This document shows, piece after piece, positions 44,392 to 52,598 of a stretch of 64,000 nt of DNA. The DNA lies in NCBI GenBank assembly GCA_017610385.1, contig JAFCCC010000004.1:1-64000 (forward strand), read 5' to 3'. A program made the position numbers and the translations under genes. Position 1 is the first letter of the stretch. Every line of letters starts with the position of its first letter. Origin of the DNA: Candidatus Nanohalarchaeota archaeon. GTDB lineage: Archaea; Nanohalarchaeota; Nanosalinia; Nanosalinales; JAFCCC01. The notes beneath the pieces were generated by a model. The model did not search any database and had not been told where the DNA came from. It worked only from the letters and a program-made list of their open reading frames with translations.

Positions 44392-44895
44392 CTAACTCCT
44401 CTGCAAAAACTTAATTACACTGCTAGGGGTTACAACACCAACAACTTTTTCTTTTTCATTTAGTACTGGAATATATGAGAACCCTTCTTTGTGGATTAAT
44501 TCTATCACCTCTTTTAAAGAGTCCGAAAACTTTACAGTGGATCTGTGTTCATTAACTAGCTCTTTAGCAGATTTATACAAAAATTTACGAGTATATGCAA
44601 CACCTAATTTTTGAGTAATCGAATCATTTAATTGTTCCAAAAAAAGATTAATTAAAACCTTAACGTCGATTTCTCCCACGAATTTTTTATCGTTTGTAAC
44701 CACAATACAAACTTCAGTATCTTCTCTCTTCAATTTCCTCATAATTTTTTTTGCGCTATCATCCGTTTTGAGTAATACTGGTTTAATCATTACATCTTTC
44801 GCAGTTTTACCTATGTGATAACCGTCCATCTCAAGTAAATTTGATAATTCTTCTGCTTGATTCTCTCTTAATTTCTTAATTTTGACATTTTCCAT
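44392..44895 (-). CDS. CBS-domain protein, likely antiporter regulator
   Basis: A 167-residue protein with two CBS motifs: residues about 34-90 (DVMIKPVLLKTDDSA, VCIVVTNDKKFVGEI) and 115-165 (VKFSDSLKEVIELI, YIPVLNEKEKVVGVVTPSSV). CBS pairs bind adenosyl ligands and sense energy or ionic state. It ends three bases before the Kef-type antiporter gene, so the two are cotranscribed and probably act together. Confidence 0.9.
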   Translation of the reverse strand: MENVKIKKLRENQAEELSNLLEMDGYHIGKTAKDVMIKPVLLKTDDSAKKIMRKLKREDTEVCIVVTNDKKFVGEIDVKVLINLFLEQLNDSITQKLGVAYTRKFLYKSAKELVNEHRSTVKFSDSLKEVIELIHKEGFSYIPVLNEKEKVVGVVTPSSVIKFLQRS

Positions 44896-45019
44896 CTAGA
44901 ATCCCTTATGGGAAAATATGACCAAGAGTCCTTTTAAATGTTTCCATATTTCTCAATTAAGCAACTATGCAATATGAAATATTATTTCATACGAAAACAA
45001 AACCAACATAAAAGCGAAA

Positions 45020-45295
45020 TTATTTTTTCATTAATTTTACAACGCTATCATAAATCTTGAAAAATTGTTTTAATTCTTTAAATTTTAAGAAGTAATATTT
45101 TTCAGGATGCTCTCTTTCAAAATTTAAAAAACCCAAATCATACAACAATTTAAGATGTTTTGATGCGGAAGACTCTGTTATGTTTAATTGTTCCGCAACT
45201 TCATGAACTGAAACCCTTTGTTTCTTATACAGAATATGAAATATGTCTCGTCTTATCTTAGATCTTATTGCTCTGGCCAATTTTTCATCTGGCAT
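45020..45295 (-). CDS. ArsR-like winged-helix transcription regulator
   Basis: A 91-residue protein. The wHTH is plain: RRDIFHILYKKQRVSVHEVAEQ (quoted as RRDIFHILYKKQ), then LNITESSASKHLKLLYDLGF as recognition helix, then an EREHPEKYYF wing. It lacks metal-binding cysteines, so it is a generic ArsR/TrmB-like repressor rather than a metalloregulator. It ends 124 bases upstream of the CBS-antiporter operon and has the same direction, so it may regulate it. Confidence 0.88.
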   Translation of the reverse strand: MPDEKLARAIRSKIRRDIFHILYKKQRVSVHEVAEQLNITESSASKHLKLLYDLGFLNFEREHPEKYYFLKFKELKQFFKIYDSVVKLMKK

Positions 45296-45444
45296 ATTAT
45301 ATAATAGGGTGTTAGGGTTTTAATTAATTACTTTTTATTCTTCCCCCAGATTGCATAGACCCTCCATGATAGATTCGTATGTGATTCGGTTTGGGTCCGA
45401 AAAATTATTGTCTCAAACGTACGGGATTCGTATAGGGGTGTATT

Positions 45445-45517
45445 TGGGTCTGGGGAGAATCGAACTCCCGACCTTTGCCTTGTAAGGGCAACGTCATAAC
45501 CCCTAGACCACAGACCC
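45445..45517 (-). tRNA. tRNA-Val (anticodon TAC)
   Basis: The fold by eye has acceptor GGGTCTG/CAGACCC with discriminator A, D arm GTCT/TGAC, anticodon stem TTGCC/GGCAA with loop CTTACAA (anticodon TAC), and T arm GGGAG-TTCGATT-CTCCC. No intron and no CCA are encoded. The 149 bases downstream, up to the ArsR-like gene, contain no clear gene. Confidence 0.96.
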
Positions 45518-45552
45518 AAAATTTCTGAAAGTTTCACTGACTGACAAATCAA

Positions 45553-45740
45553 AGAGCGTTCATTTCTGTTTAATTTAAATTAGGCCCTTCACAGCCACAC
45601 GAAACACAATACACTATAATTCCTTTTTCAAAAAAGTTTTTAAATGTGTGTTGTTGATAATTGACTTTTTGAAAGGTTTGTATGTTGTTAAGTTAGTTGT
45701 TTGTATTCTATTTAGTTATATTATACGTGACTTTATCAGA
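45553..45740. other. Gene-free AT-rich intergenic stretch
   Basis: No reading frame, tRNA or clear hairpin was seen in these 188 bases, which are T-rich on the plus strand (many TTGTT/TTAG runs). It joins the structured repeat region at 45741 and may hold the promoter for it: TTATATTATACG near 45717-45728 is TATA-like and about 25 bases before the first repeat. Confidence 0.45.
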
Positions 45741-45941
45741 TTATTTTTGTGAAGGTTGCCTCACAGAGTGAGTGCAGCCTAAAGCGTTAACCGATTTCGC
45801 GGTTACTTTTGTGAAGGTTGCCTCACAGAGTGAGTGCAGCCTAAAGCGTTGATTAACTTGACCGGAAAATATAATTTAATGTTAAGTTAGCCCAATCACG
45901 TTAATCAATTAACCGATTTCGCGGTTATCCGAGCGCTCGGA
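45741..45941. repeat. Structured direct repeats with hairpins; candidate non-coding RNA
   Basis: Two 48-base copies (45741-45788 and 45803-45850) differ at one position and have a 62-base period. Each contains an 11-bp hairpin, GGTTGCCTCAC with GTGAGTGCAGCC and an AGA loop. Between them, and again at 45910-45927, is TAACCGATTTCGCGGTTA, a second hairpin. The perfect palindrome TCCGAGCGCTCGGA (45928-45941) follows. These are GC-rich islands in an AT-rich gap, the usual mark of structured RNA in such genomes. They lie 36 bases before an AlkA-like gene. Function unknown. Confidence 0.6.
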
Positions 45942-45976
45942 GTTAAAAATAAAAATACTCAATCCAAAGTAAAAAA

Positions 45977-46603
45977 ATGAATATTAAAGAACAAATCAAA
46001 GTTCTAAAAGAAAAAGATCCAATTTTAGGAGAAGTAATAGATCAAATTGGCATAATTACCATACCTCACAAAGAGGAAAATACGTTTATTGCGCTGTCAA
46101 ACACAATAATTTATCAACAATTAGCAGGAAATGCCGCCAAATCCATTTATGGACGATTTAAAGCACTTTGTAATAATGAAATAGCCCCAAAAAAAGTGCA
46201 GAGTTTATCTCTCGAAGAATTAAGAACTGCGGGTCTCTCTGAGCGAAAAGCTTTATATCTGAAGGACCTCGCAAGGAACTTTATTAAAGGTATGATTCTT
46301 CCTGAAAACTTTAGTAAATTAAGTAATGAAAAAATTATGGAAAAACTAATGGCTGTAAAAGGAATTGGTCCATGGACTGTAGAAATGTTTTTAATATTTA
46401 ACCTAAATCGGCCAGATGTTTTTTCAGCCAAAGATTTGGGATTGCATAAGGGAATTTGTAAATTATACAATAAAAAGTATCCTTTAACAGAAAAAGAATT
46501 AAATGAAATCGCAGAAAAATGGAGTCCGCATAGAACTCTAGCTTCTTTATATTTATGGAAAATTAAAGACCGCGTGAATTTTGAGCCAATGTTTATTGAT
46601 TAA
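45977..46603 (+). CDS. DNA-3-methyladenine glycosylase II (AlkA-like, HhH-GPD)
   Basis: A 208-residue protein of the HhH-GPD superfamily, which removes alkylated bases. The helix-hairpin-helix LMAVKGIGPWTVEMFL is followed by the catalytic aspartate region NRPDVFSAKDLGL. The N-terminal TIIYQQLAGNAAKSI is the base-flipping region seen in AlkA-type enzymes. The length matches short AlkA homologues without the N-terminal domain. Its stop overlaps the end of the convergent HerA gene by four bases. Confidence 0.93.
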   Translation: MNIKEQIKVLKEKDPILGEVIDQIGIITIPHKEENTFIALSNTIIYQQLAGNAAKSIYGRFKALCNNEIAPKKVQSLSLEELRTAGLSERKALYLKDLARNFIKGMILPENFSKLSNEKIMEKLMAVKGIGPWTVEMFLIFNLNRPDVFSAKDLGLHKGICKLYNKKYPLTEKELNEIAEKWSPHRTLASLYLWKIKDRVNFEPMFID

Positions 46604-49600
46604 ATTTGTTTTCCAGTAATCGCATCAATAACTATCTTTTGAGTTGCGTAATATGGGTAATAAATTATATCTGCTCCATCTATTTCCCCTTTAATTACTT
46701 TTTTGGCCCGAGAAACCGCGTTATTTCTTGAATAGTCTATTTCTAATACTTTAGCATTCTGAGCGTCTACTTTTCCTATATTTGCAAATGGATTTTCTTT
46801 ACCAGAATAAAATGTTTTTTCACCATCCAGAAATCTCTTAACAAATTTTTGAGAAACCAGATGATCTAGCATTGCTGAAAGATCACTAAAACTTATTGAT
46901 AACTTTTCAATTAATTCATTTTTTGTTCTAGGTTTTAAACTAACTATATTCAATAATTCAAGTTCTCCACCACTTAAATTCGGACTTCTAAATTTAAGTT
47001 CGCCATTTTTTCCATCTAACACCAATTTTAAATTTCCAGAAGTTATGACCCAAAGCGGATAATATACTTCTTTCATGGATTCTCTAAGTTTTTTTTCAAA
47101 ATAATCTTTCGAATACTTTGGAGAAAATATTTTCAACATTTTAGTAGATTCTGTCATTACTTTCATTTCTCCACCATGTTTAGTTTTCCTGACTCGTATT
47201 TCAGTCATAATTGGATAGTCTTTTCCTAAAACCAAGCCCACACCAGACGGAAGTCCACGTATAGCTCCCTTAACGCTTTTTGTAACTCCCTCAAAGGATT
47301 TAGAAATAGCGTTTAAATCGCTTGGATTGGTAACCCTTAAAATAACTTGTGTATTGCACTGGGATAAAATATTATTATCTATTCTAGCAGGTCTTTGAGA
47401 AACAACAATTAATCCTAGACCGAATTTTCTTCCTTCTGATGCAATAGACATTAATGTGTTAGAACTTGCCGCCTTTCCAATATTCCTCTCAGGAATAAAA
47501 TTGTGTGCTTCCTCAATTAACATTAAAAAAGGACTAACTTCCCCTCTTTTTCTTAAATAAAATAGATTTTTAGAAAGTAAATGCACAATAATTTCTTGGG
47601 TTTTTGGTGCAACACCCTTCAAGTTAATTAATGTTGCTTGCCCAGGTTTTATTAAATTTTTGAGTTCTGTGGGATTTTTAGAAAATAGACTGCTTTTTCT
47701 AAGTAATTCTAGTAAATTAATCAAACCCCACTTTGCTTTGGATTCTGACGCCGTACAAAAAGAGAGTATATCATCCAAAGAATAGTTTTTACCTTCTAAC
47801 TCTCTCAAAATTGTATATAAAATACCTAATTGAGAATTAGTTAATTTAGATGGTAAAACATCCATAATATCTTGTGCTTTCAAATTCATTTCTGAGAAAG
47901 TTAATAATTGTGCTTCACTATTCACACTGGATTCCCCAGTAAATTCAACAACTTTGTAACTTTTTGGAGTTACTTCAAATTTTTCCTGTTGTTCCTTAGT
48001 AATTTTATTTTTGGTTCCTAAACTATGATATTCTCCATGTGGATCTATTATTAATACTGGATAATTTTTGTCTAATAGTTCTTCACATACGACCCCAGCA
48101 AGATAACTATTATGAGAAACAATTCCTCCTCGCCCAGCTATAAAAGTATGGGTGTCGTCTACAGTGAGATCATAAACATACCCATCATCACTAGTTTTTT
48201 CATTAATTTCTGTAATTTGATCCCAAAATATATCCGAATCAGCCAACAAACTTATTTTTTTAGAAGGCAAAACTTCTTTCAGTTTTTTAACAGCCTCTCG
48301 AGACGGAAATCTGTTTTCTAACTCATATCTACTAATAATCATATCACTCATTCCAATTCTCTTACTTAACTCCATTTGAGATAAACCATTTTCTTTTCGG
48401 GTTCGAAGAATTTCTGGCCCAAGATGGGGTATAATATCTACATTTGTATTTCCTTTTGTGTTGTTAACATAAGATTTTAGTTTTTCTTGTTTTCGTTTTA
48501 TAGAAAATCCAATACGGTCTGAAAATTTACAAAGATTTCCAGCGCCACTAATTGAGACTTCATAATACCAATTACCAGAATGATTTGAATTAGTTGCTTT
48601 TTTAAATGACTTCCTCAGCCTTGCGACAATCTTAAAGTTTAATAGCAAATACATGATCTTATTGGCTATATCTTTGCTTGCACTGGATAGTGTAACCGCA
48701 CAATTTTCCATACAGCCTTCACAATCATAAAAAGTTCTTAAAAATGATTTCTTACAGTTTATATCTGACTTTAAAATGCAATCCGGAATATTTTTCTCCC
48801 GAGATTTATGACTTACCTCATATCCAATGCATTCCAAAAATAATTTTAAAGATTTAGAATCAATATATCGTGCACAATCTGAGAACTTGCCGGTTTTTAA
48901 TCCAAAAAGCTTCATTCCAAGATTTGAGAATCTTCGTAATAGTTTTTCATCATAATTAGTAAAAATGATTCTGAAACTAGTTTTATCTACTTCAGCTCCC
49001 TCTGCAATACTCAATGCAAGAAATTCTGCTAAATCGGGACTCATCGCAGTGGGATATGAAATGGCCTTACTAAATTTTGAATGTATTAATATACAACCTC
49101 GTGAAGAATTAAGGGGCGAATCGTCCTCGTAGATCCAATTATCAATAGTCTTTCTTTTTTCAGGAATACCCAAAATATTACAAATTCTTTGTGCCCCAAA
49201 ACCTTCTTCTCTTAATCGCATAACTTTTGTATACGTCTTTTTTGCTTCTTTTCTTAAGTCGTTGATCTGATTACTTTGTTCTAAAACAGATTCGGGAATC
49301 TTCAAATCATTTTTACTGTTTACCAAGGTTTTTCTTGGAATTGCAATATAGTCCCCTTTCTTTAGAACACGAGACTCCTTAAATTGAACTTCGTCTTGAA
49401 TTGTAAGCAAAGGATGTTCTTCAGAAACCTCTATTTTTCTCCCAGAGGCAGTTCTAAGTTCTAATATTTTATCGCATTTTTTCCTGTATGCAAAACTTGC
49501 TGGAGATGTTTTTAGTTTTAAATTTTTATCTATAGATTGCACGAAAACATTTTCAAGTGATATTAATTTTTCTTCTTCAGAATTTTTAATCACATTATTT

Positions 49601-50079
49601 TCACTGTCTTTAAAAATAGCTCTTATTGTCTTTAATGATCCATCATCCAATAAAATTTCAGTGTTCCCACTTACACATTTTCCCGAGCCAGTCTGAGCAA
49701 GAATTGCGACGTGTTTGTAAAATGATTCAGGATCTAGATGAATTTTAACATGCGTATTAGATTCTAACTTTCCAATATATAGTCCACGTTCATCTAAACC
49801 CAGAGTTTCTGAAATTAATTCTTGCGATGCAGAGTAAATCATAGAATTTGGTTTAATTGCAGATTTTGGTCTTCTCAATAATCCTTTTTCTCTGTAACCA
49901 ATAATAGAAGTTTGCGCTTCTGTTTTACCATCTTCATATTTTTTAACTTCTTGAACTTGTGCCAAAATCCATTGTTCTTGTTTTTTAACTGCCACAAAAT
50001 CAAATTTTTTAATTTCTGTATACGCTCTAAACTTAAATTCCGAGGTAGATACGGTACCTTCAATCTCTCCAATTAACAT
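46600..50079 (-). CDS. HerA-type hexameric ATPase/helicase with P-loop intein
   Basis: A 1159-residue precursor from the ATG at 50079; an ATG six bases upstream is also possible. Without the intein it is a 636-residue HerA (COG0433) ATPase. It has an N-terminal HAS-barrel (GEIEGTVSTSEFKF), P-loop AQTGSGK interrupted after Lys and resumed as SYLAGV, Walker B MLIEEAHNFIPE, and an EGRKFGLGLIVVSQRPARI sensor-like region. HerA works with NurA in double-strand break end resection. No nurA gene is adjacent, so it may serve as a stand-alone translocase. A TATA-like AGTTTAAAGAG lies about 25 bases upstream. Confidence 0.92.
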   Translation of the reverse strand: MLIGEIEGTVSTSEFKFRAYTEIKKFDFVAVKKQEQWILAQVQEVKKYEDGKTEAQTSIIGYREKGLLRRPKSAIKPNSMIYSASQELISETLGLDERGLYIGKLESNTHVKIHLDPESFYKHVAILAQTGSGKCVSGNTEILLDDGSLKTIRAIFKDSENNVIKNSEEEKLISLENVFVQSIDKNLKLKTSPASFAYRKKCDKILELRTASGRKIEVSEEHPLLTIQDEVQFKESRVLKKGDYIAIPRKTLVNSKNDLKIPESVLEQSNQINDLRKEAKKTYTKVMRLREEGFGAQRICNILGIPEKRKTIDNWIYEDDSPLNSSRGCILIHSKFSKAISYPTAMSPDLAEFLALSIAEGAEVDKTSFRIIFTNYDEKLLRRFSNLGMKLFGLKTGKFSDCARYIDSKSLKLFLECIGYEVSHKSREKNIPDCILKSDINCKKSFLRTFYDCEGCMENCAVTLSSASKDIANKIMYLLLNFKIVARLRKSFKKATNSNHSGNWYYEVSISGAGNLCKFSDRIGFSIKRKQEKLKSYVNNTKGNTNVDIIPHLGPEILRTRKENGLSQMELSKRIGMSDMIISRYELENRFPSREAVKKLKEVLPSKKISLLADSDIFWDQITEINEKTSDDGYVYDLTVDDTHTFIAGRGGIVSHNSYLAGVVCEELLDKNYPVLIIDPHGEYHSLGTKNKITKEQQEKFEVTPKSYKVVEFTGESSVNSEAQLLTFSEMNLKAQDIMDVLPSKLTNSQLGILYTILRELEGKNYSLDDILSFCTASESKAKWGLINLLELLRKSSLFSKNPTELKNLIKPGQATLINLKGVAPKTQEIIVHLLSKNLFYLRKRGEVSPFLMLIEEAHNFIPERNIGKAASSNTLMSIASEGRKFGLGLIVVSQRPARIDNNILSQCNTQVILRVTNPSDLNAISKSFEGVTKSVKGAIRGLPSGVGLVLGKDYPIMTEIRVRKTKHGGEMKVMTESTKMLKIFSPKYSKDYFEKKLRESMKEVYYPLWVITSGNLKLVLDGKNGELKFRSPNLSGGELELLNIVSLKPRTKNELIEKLSISFSDLSAMLDHLVSQKFVKRFLDGEKTFYSGKENPFANIGKVDAQNAKVLEIDYSRNNAVSRAKKVIKGEIDGADIIYYPYYATQKIVIDAITGKQI
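48109..49677 (-). mobile_element. Intein of HerA (P-loop site), 523 aa, LAGLIDADG plus XRE-type HTH
   Basis: The insertion lies between Lys of AQTGSGK and Ser. It starts CVSGNTEILLDDGS and ends YVYDLTVDDTHTFIAG then GIVSHN before Ser. Block B is VSEEHPLL. LAGLIDADG helices are FLALSIAEGAEVD and LRTFYDCEGCM, with Glu in the acidic positions. After a DIIP motif comes a clear XRE helix-turn-helix (LSQMELSKRIGMSDMIISRY), then the splicing block. Domain order matches the P-loop inteins of the two secretion ATPases, but it lacks their long extension. Its start motif (CVSGNT) is closest to theirs. Confidence 0.93.
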
Positions 50080-50086
50080 ATGCATA

Positions 50087-50121
50087 TCTTGAGTGTTAAA
50101 CTCTTTAAACTTAACTCAAGA
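50087..50121. promoter_or_regulatory. Inverted repeat around the herA promoter
   Basis: TCTTGAGT (50087-50094) and ACTCAAGA (50114-50121) form a perfect 8-bp inverted repeat that brackets the TATA-like TTTAAA of herA. A dimeric repressor bound here would block the promoter. The spacing (27 bases centre to centre) is two to three helical turns. The divergent prepilin peptidase gene starts at 50191 and could be affected. Confidence 0.45.
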
Positions 50122-50190
50122 GTACTCGACGTTTAATTGTATTTAATAGATAGCGTTTAGTTTATATTCCTAAAAGTTTAATAAAATAAA

Positions 50191-51105
50191 ATGTTCAGTT
50201 ACATTTCATTTGGTTTCTTTTCAATTGTGATCGCTTTATTTGGATCTTCTATAGCCGCTTATTTTGACGTTAAAACTACAGATGTTCCAGATTTTATTGC
50301 TATTTATATGGCAATTGCCGGAGTTACAATAAATGCAATTCAAAGTTATTTAACAGGAAATAACACGTACATTATTGGTTCATTGATTGTGGGTGGCATT
50401 TTTACTGCGATAGGTGCTTTGAAATATTATACCCGGTTGTGGGGTGGTGCTGATTTTCTTTTGTTTGGTGCTATAGGGTTTTTAATTCCACGTATGCCAA
50501 GCACATTCGTCACTGTTTCTGCACCTTGGCCATATCCTGTCACACTGGTATTCAATATCATGATTATTGGTGCAATATATTCTATAATTTATTCAGTATT
50601 GTTAGCAATTAGAACAAAGGGATATTGGAAATTATTTTTGAATAATTTTAGAAAATCCAGAAAAACACTAATTCTCGGTTTAATATTGTATTTTGGTTTG
50701 GTTTTCATTTTATCTGGAGCAACGTCTATTATTACTTCAATTCCTTTTACATTTATTTTTATAGGTTTTTTGCAAAAATTTATTTTATATTTTATTGCTT
50801 TAATTTTCTTGACTGTTTTTTTGCAAACAATTCAATTTGATATTTTAAATAAAAAGATTAGAACTACCCATTTAAAAGAAGGTGATGTTCTATCTGAAAA
50901 AGTAATATTAAGAAAAAAAATAATTCCCGCAAATAAAATTATTGGACTTACCAAAGAGCAAGTTAAACAAATTAAACAAGAGAAGCGATTTATTAAAATC
51001 ACTCAAGGCGTACCATATATTCCGATATTTCCAATAGCCATTATAGTCACTTTCTTTTTCGGAGATATAATTTATATATTACTTCCAATTGCTGGAGTTT
51101 ATTAG
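50191..51105 (+). CDS. Archaeal prepilin/preflagellin peptidase (A24 aspartic protease)
   Basis: A 304-residue polytopic membrane protein. The catalytic aspartates of the A24 family are D26 in AYFDVKTTDVPD and D88 in WGGADFLL (the GxGD-type motif, here GGAD). About eight membrane helices follow, with a basic loop in the second half. It would cut class III signals after Gly, upstream of the hydrophobic helix, and is the only such protease visible here. Its substrates would be the roughly twenty prepilin-like proteins in this window. The C-terminal half is longer than minimal FlaK/PibD enzymes. Confidence 0.9.
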   Translation: MFSYISFGFFSIVIALFGSSIAAYFDVKTTDVPDFIAIYMAIAGVTINAIQSYLTGNNTYIIGSLIVGGIFTAIGALKYYTRLWGGADFLLFGAIGFLIPRMPSTFVTVSAPWPYPVTLVFNIMIIGAIYSIIYSVLLAIRTKGYWKLFLNNFRKSRKTLILGLILYFGLVFILSGATSIITSIPFTFIFIGFLQKFILYFIALIFLTVFLQTIQFDILNKKIRTTHLKEGDVLSEKVILRKKIIPANKIIGLTKEQVKQIKQEKRFIKITQGVPYIPIFPIAIIVTFFFGDIIYILLPIAGVY

Positions 51106-51417
51106 ATGGATTTATTAGATTATACTCTTCAGTAGTTTATGGGAATTAATTTAGGATATTTATTCAATTACATTATTTATTGAATTAGAATTATATCCTT
51201 TATTTAATTCGAATTATACTATTTATTAAATTCTCCTATTTATTAGATTCTATTTTATTAGTTATTAGATTAGATTTTATTATTTATTAGATTATATTTT
51301 ATTATTTATTGGATTATGATCTTATGTAAATTCGATCAGTTATTAAATTTTGAATATTAATTTATACTATTTATTAAATTACAATCATTAACTTGTGCTA
51401 TTTTTAACCTATAACCT
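51106..51417. other. Gene-free, low-complexity AT-rich region
   Basis: There is no gene in these 312 bases. From about 51160 to 51400 the sequence is a degenerate array of TATTTATTAGATTATA-like units, repeated roughly every 20-25 bases (for example near 51260, 51285 and 51310). It lies between the convergent 3' ends of the prepilin peptidase gene and a coiled-coil gene. It is probably a slippage-expanded spacer. Confidence 0.6.
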
Positions 51418-52545
51418 TTATTGAATTATAGTAGTTCTATTTGTGTTTAAAGAAATAATATTTTTCTCAATATGATTTACTAATCCCTTCATATCATCCC
51501 TTAAAGTATAAATGTGAGATTCATTTTTCAAAAGAGCATCTTTTAAATTATTAATTTTAGAGGTTATTTCATGAATCTCATTATCTAAAACTTTAACTTC
51601 TTCTAAATTTAATTGATTTTCCAAGTTTTTTTGCCTGTCCTCAATTAATTGAATTTTTTCCAAAAGTTCAAAAGGAACTTCTAATTTTGAAACTTCTGGT
51701 TTTTTTAATTTAGAAATACTCTTTCTTAAATCTGATTCTACAAGATTCTGCGCATGAGCTAACTGTGTTACTCTATGTTCTAATGTTTTTAATTGTGAGT
51801 CCATATTTTCTGATTTTTCAGAGATATATGTTCTATGTTCTTTGATTCCTCCATGAATGTTTTTAAAGTTTCCTTTTACTTCTGAAAATTCCCTCCGAAT
51901 TTGTGATTCAAATTGCTTAAACCTAGACATTAAATCATCTTCAAACAGGCCCAAATCCGCCCTTAAATCCTTTCTAATATTTTTTGGTTGATCTGTTATA
52001 GGATATTTTGCATCAACTCGTTTATCTAATAAATTTAATTTGTGCTGAATCTCTCGTATTTTATTTTTTAAAATTCCAGTTCTAGAATACAGCTCATCTA
52101 TTTCCTTAATATCCTCTGTCGGCAAAGTCTTTAGTGTCCTGGACAAATATTCCACATTTTCTTTTAATTTGGAGGTAACTTCAACTTCTTTGTTGAGTTT
52201 ATTTATCTTTTTACCAAAGGATTCAAGTTCTGAATAAAGAAAATTCAATTTTTTATGAACATTATTGTTTTCATAATCTTCCTGAATTTTTTCCAAAACC
52301 TTAATTTGATTTTCAAATTCTGAAGACTTTAGAAATTCTATTCTTTCTAATGGATCTAGTACAATTCCCTGTCCCTTCTTTACAGTTTTATTGCTATTAG
52401 TCTTTACAATATTAGTACGCCCCTTCTTTACAGTTTTATTACGATTACTCTTTACAAGATTATTACTTTTCTTCTTTACAAGATTATTACTTTTCTTCTT
52501 TACACGCGTATTACTACCACTCTTTTTTACTTTTTCTTTAACCAT
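51418..52545 (-). CDS. Coiled-coil protein with basic octapeptide repeats
   Basis: A 375-residue soluble protein. Residues 12-59 are six consecutive 8-residue repeats of the form N-x-x-V-K-K/S-x-S/R (NTRVKKKS, NNLVKKKS, NNLVKSNR, NKTVKKGR, TNIVKTNS, NKTVKKGQ). The rest is long heptad coiled coil. The lysine-rich repeats could bind nucleic acid or acidic partners. The DNA encoding repeats 1-3 contains an exact 24-base tandem unit. It resembles in style the coiled-coil genes at 58312-62209. Its TATA-like TTTATATCT is about 28 bases upstream. Confidence 0.72.
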   Translation of the reverse strand: MVKEKVKKSGSNTRVKKKSNNLVKKKSNNLVKSNRNKTVKKGRTNIVKTNSNKTVKKGQGIVLDPLERIEFLKSSEFENQIKVLEKIQEDYENNNVHKKLNFLYSELESFGKKINKLNKEVEVTSKLKENVEYLSRTLKTLPTEDIKEIDELYSRTGILKNKIREIQHKLNLLDKRVDAKYPITDQPKNIRKDLRADLGLFEDDLMSRFKQFESQIRREFSEVKGNFKNIHGGIKEHRTYISEKSENMDSQLKTLEHRVTQLAHAQNLVESDLRKSISKLKKPEVSKLEVPFELLEKIQLIEDRQKNLENQLNLEEVKVLDNEIHEITSKINNLKDALLKNESHIYTLRDDMKGLVNHIEKNIISLNTNRTTIIQ

Positions 52546-52598
52546 ACGTTAAACTTATTAAAAATAAGATATAAAATTTCCCTTTATGTGGTGAAAAT

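Noticed and set aside
45328-45552. A 74-codon minus-strand frame
   Set aside because: It runs across tRNA-Val and has no coding features; chance frame.
45741-45850. CRISPR array
   Set aside because: Only two 48-base copies separated by 14 bases, no spacers of normal size and no cas genes nearby.
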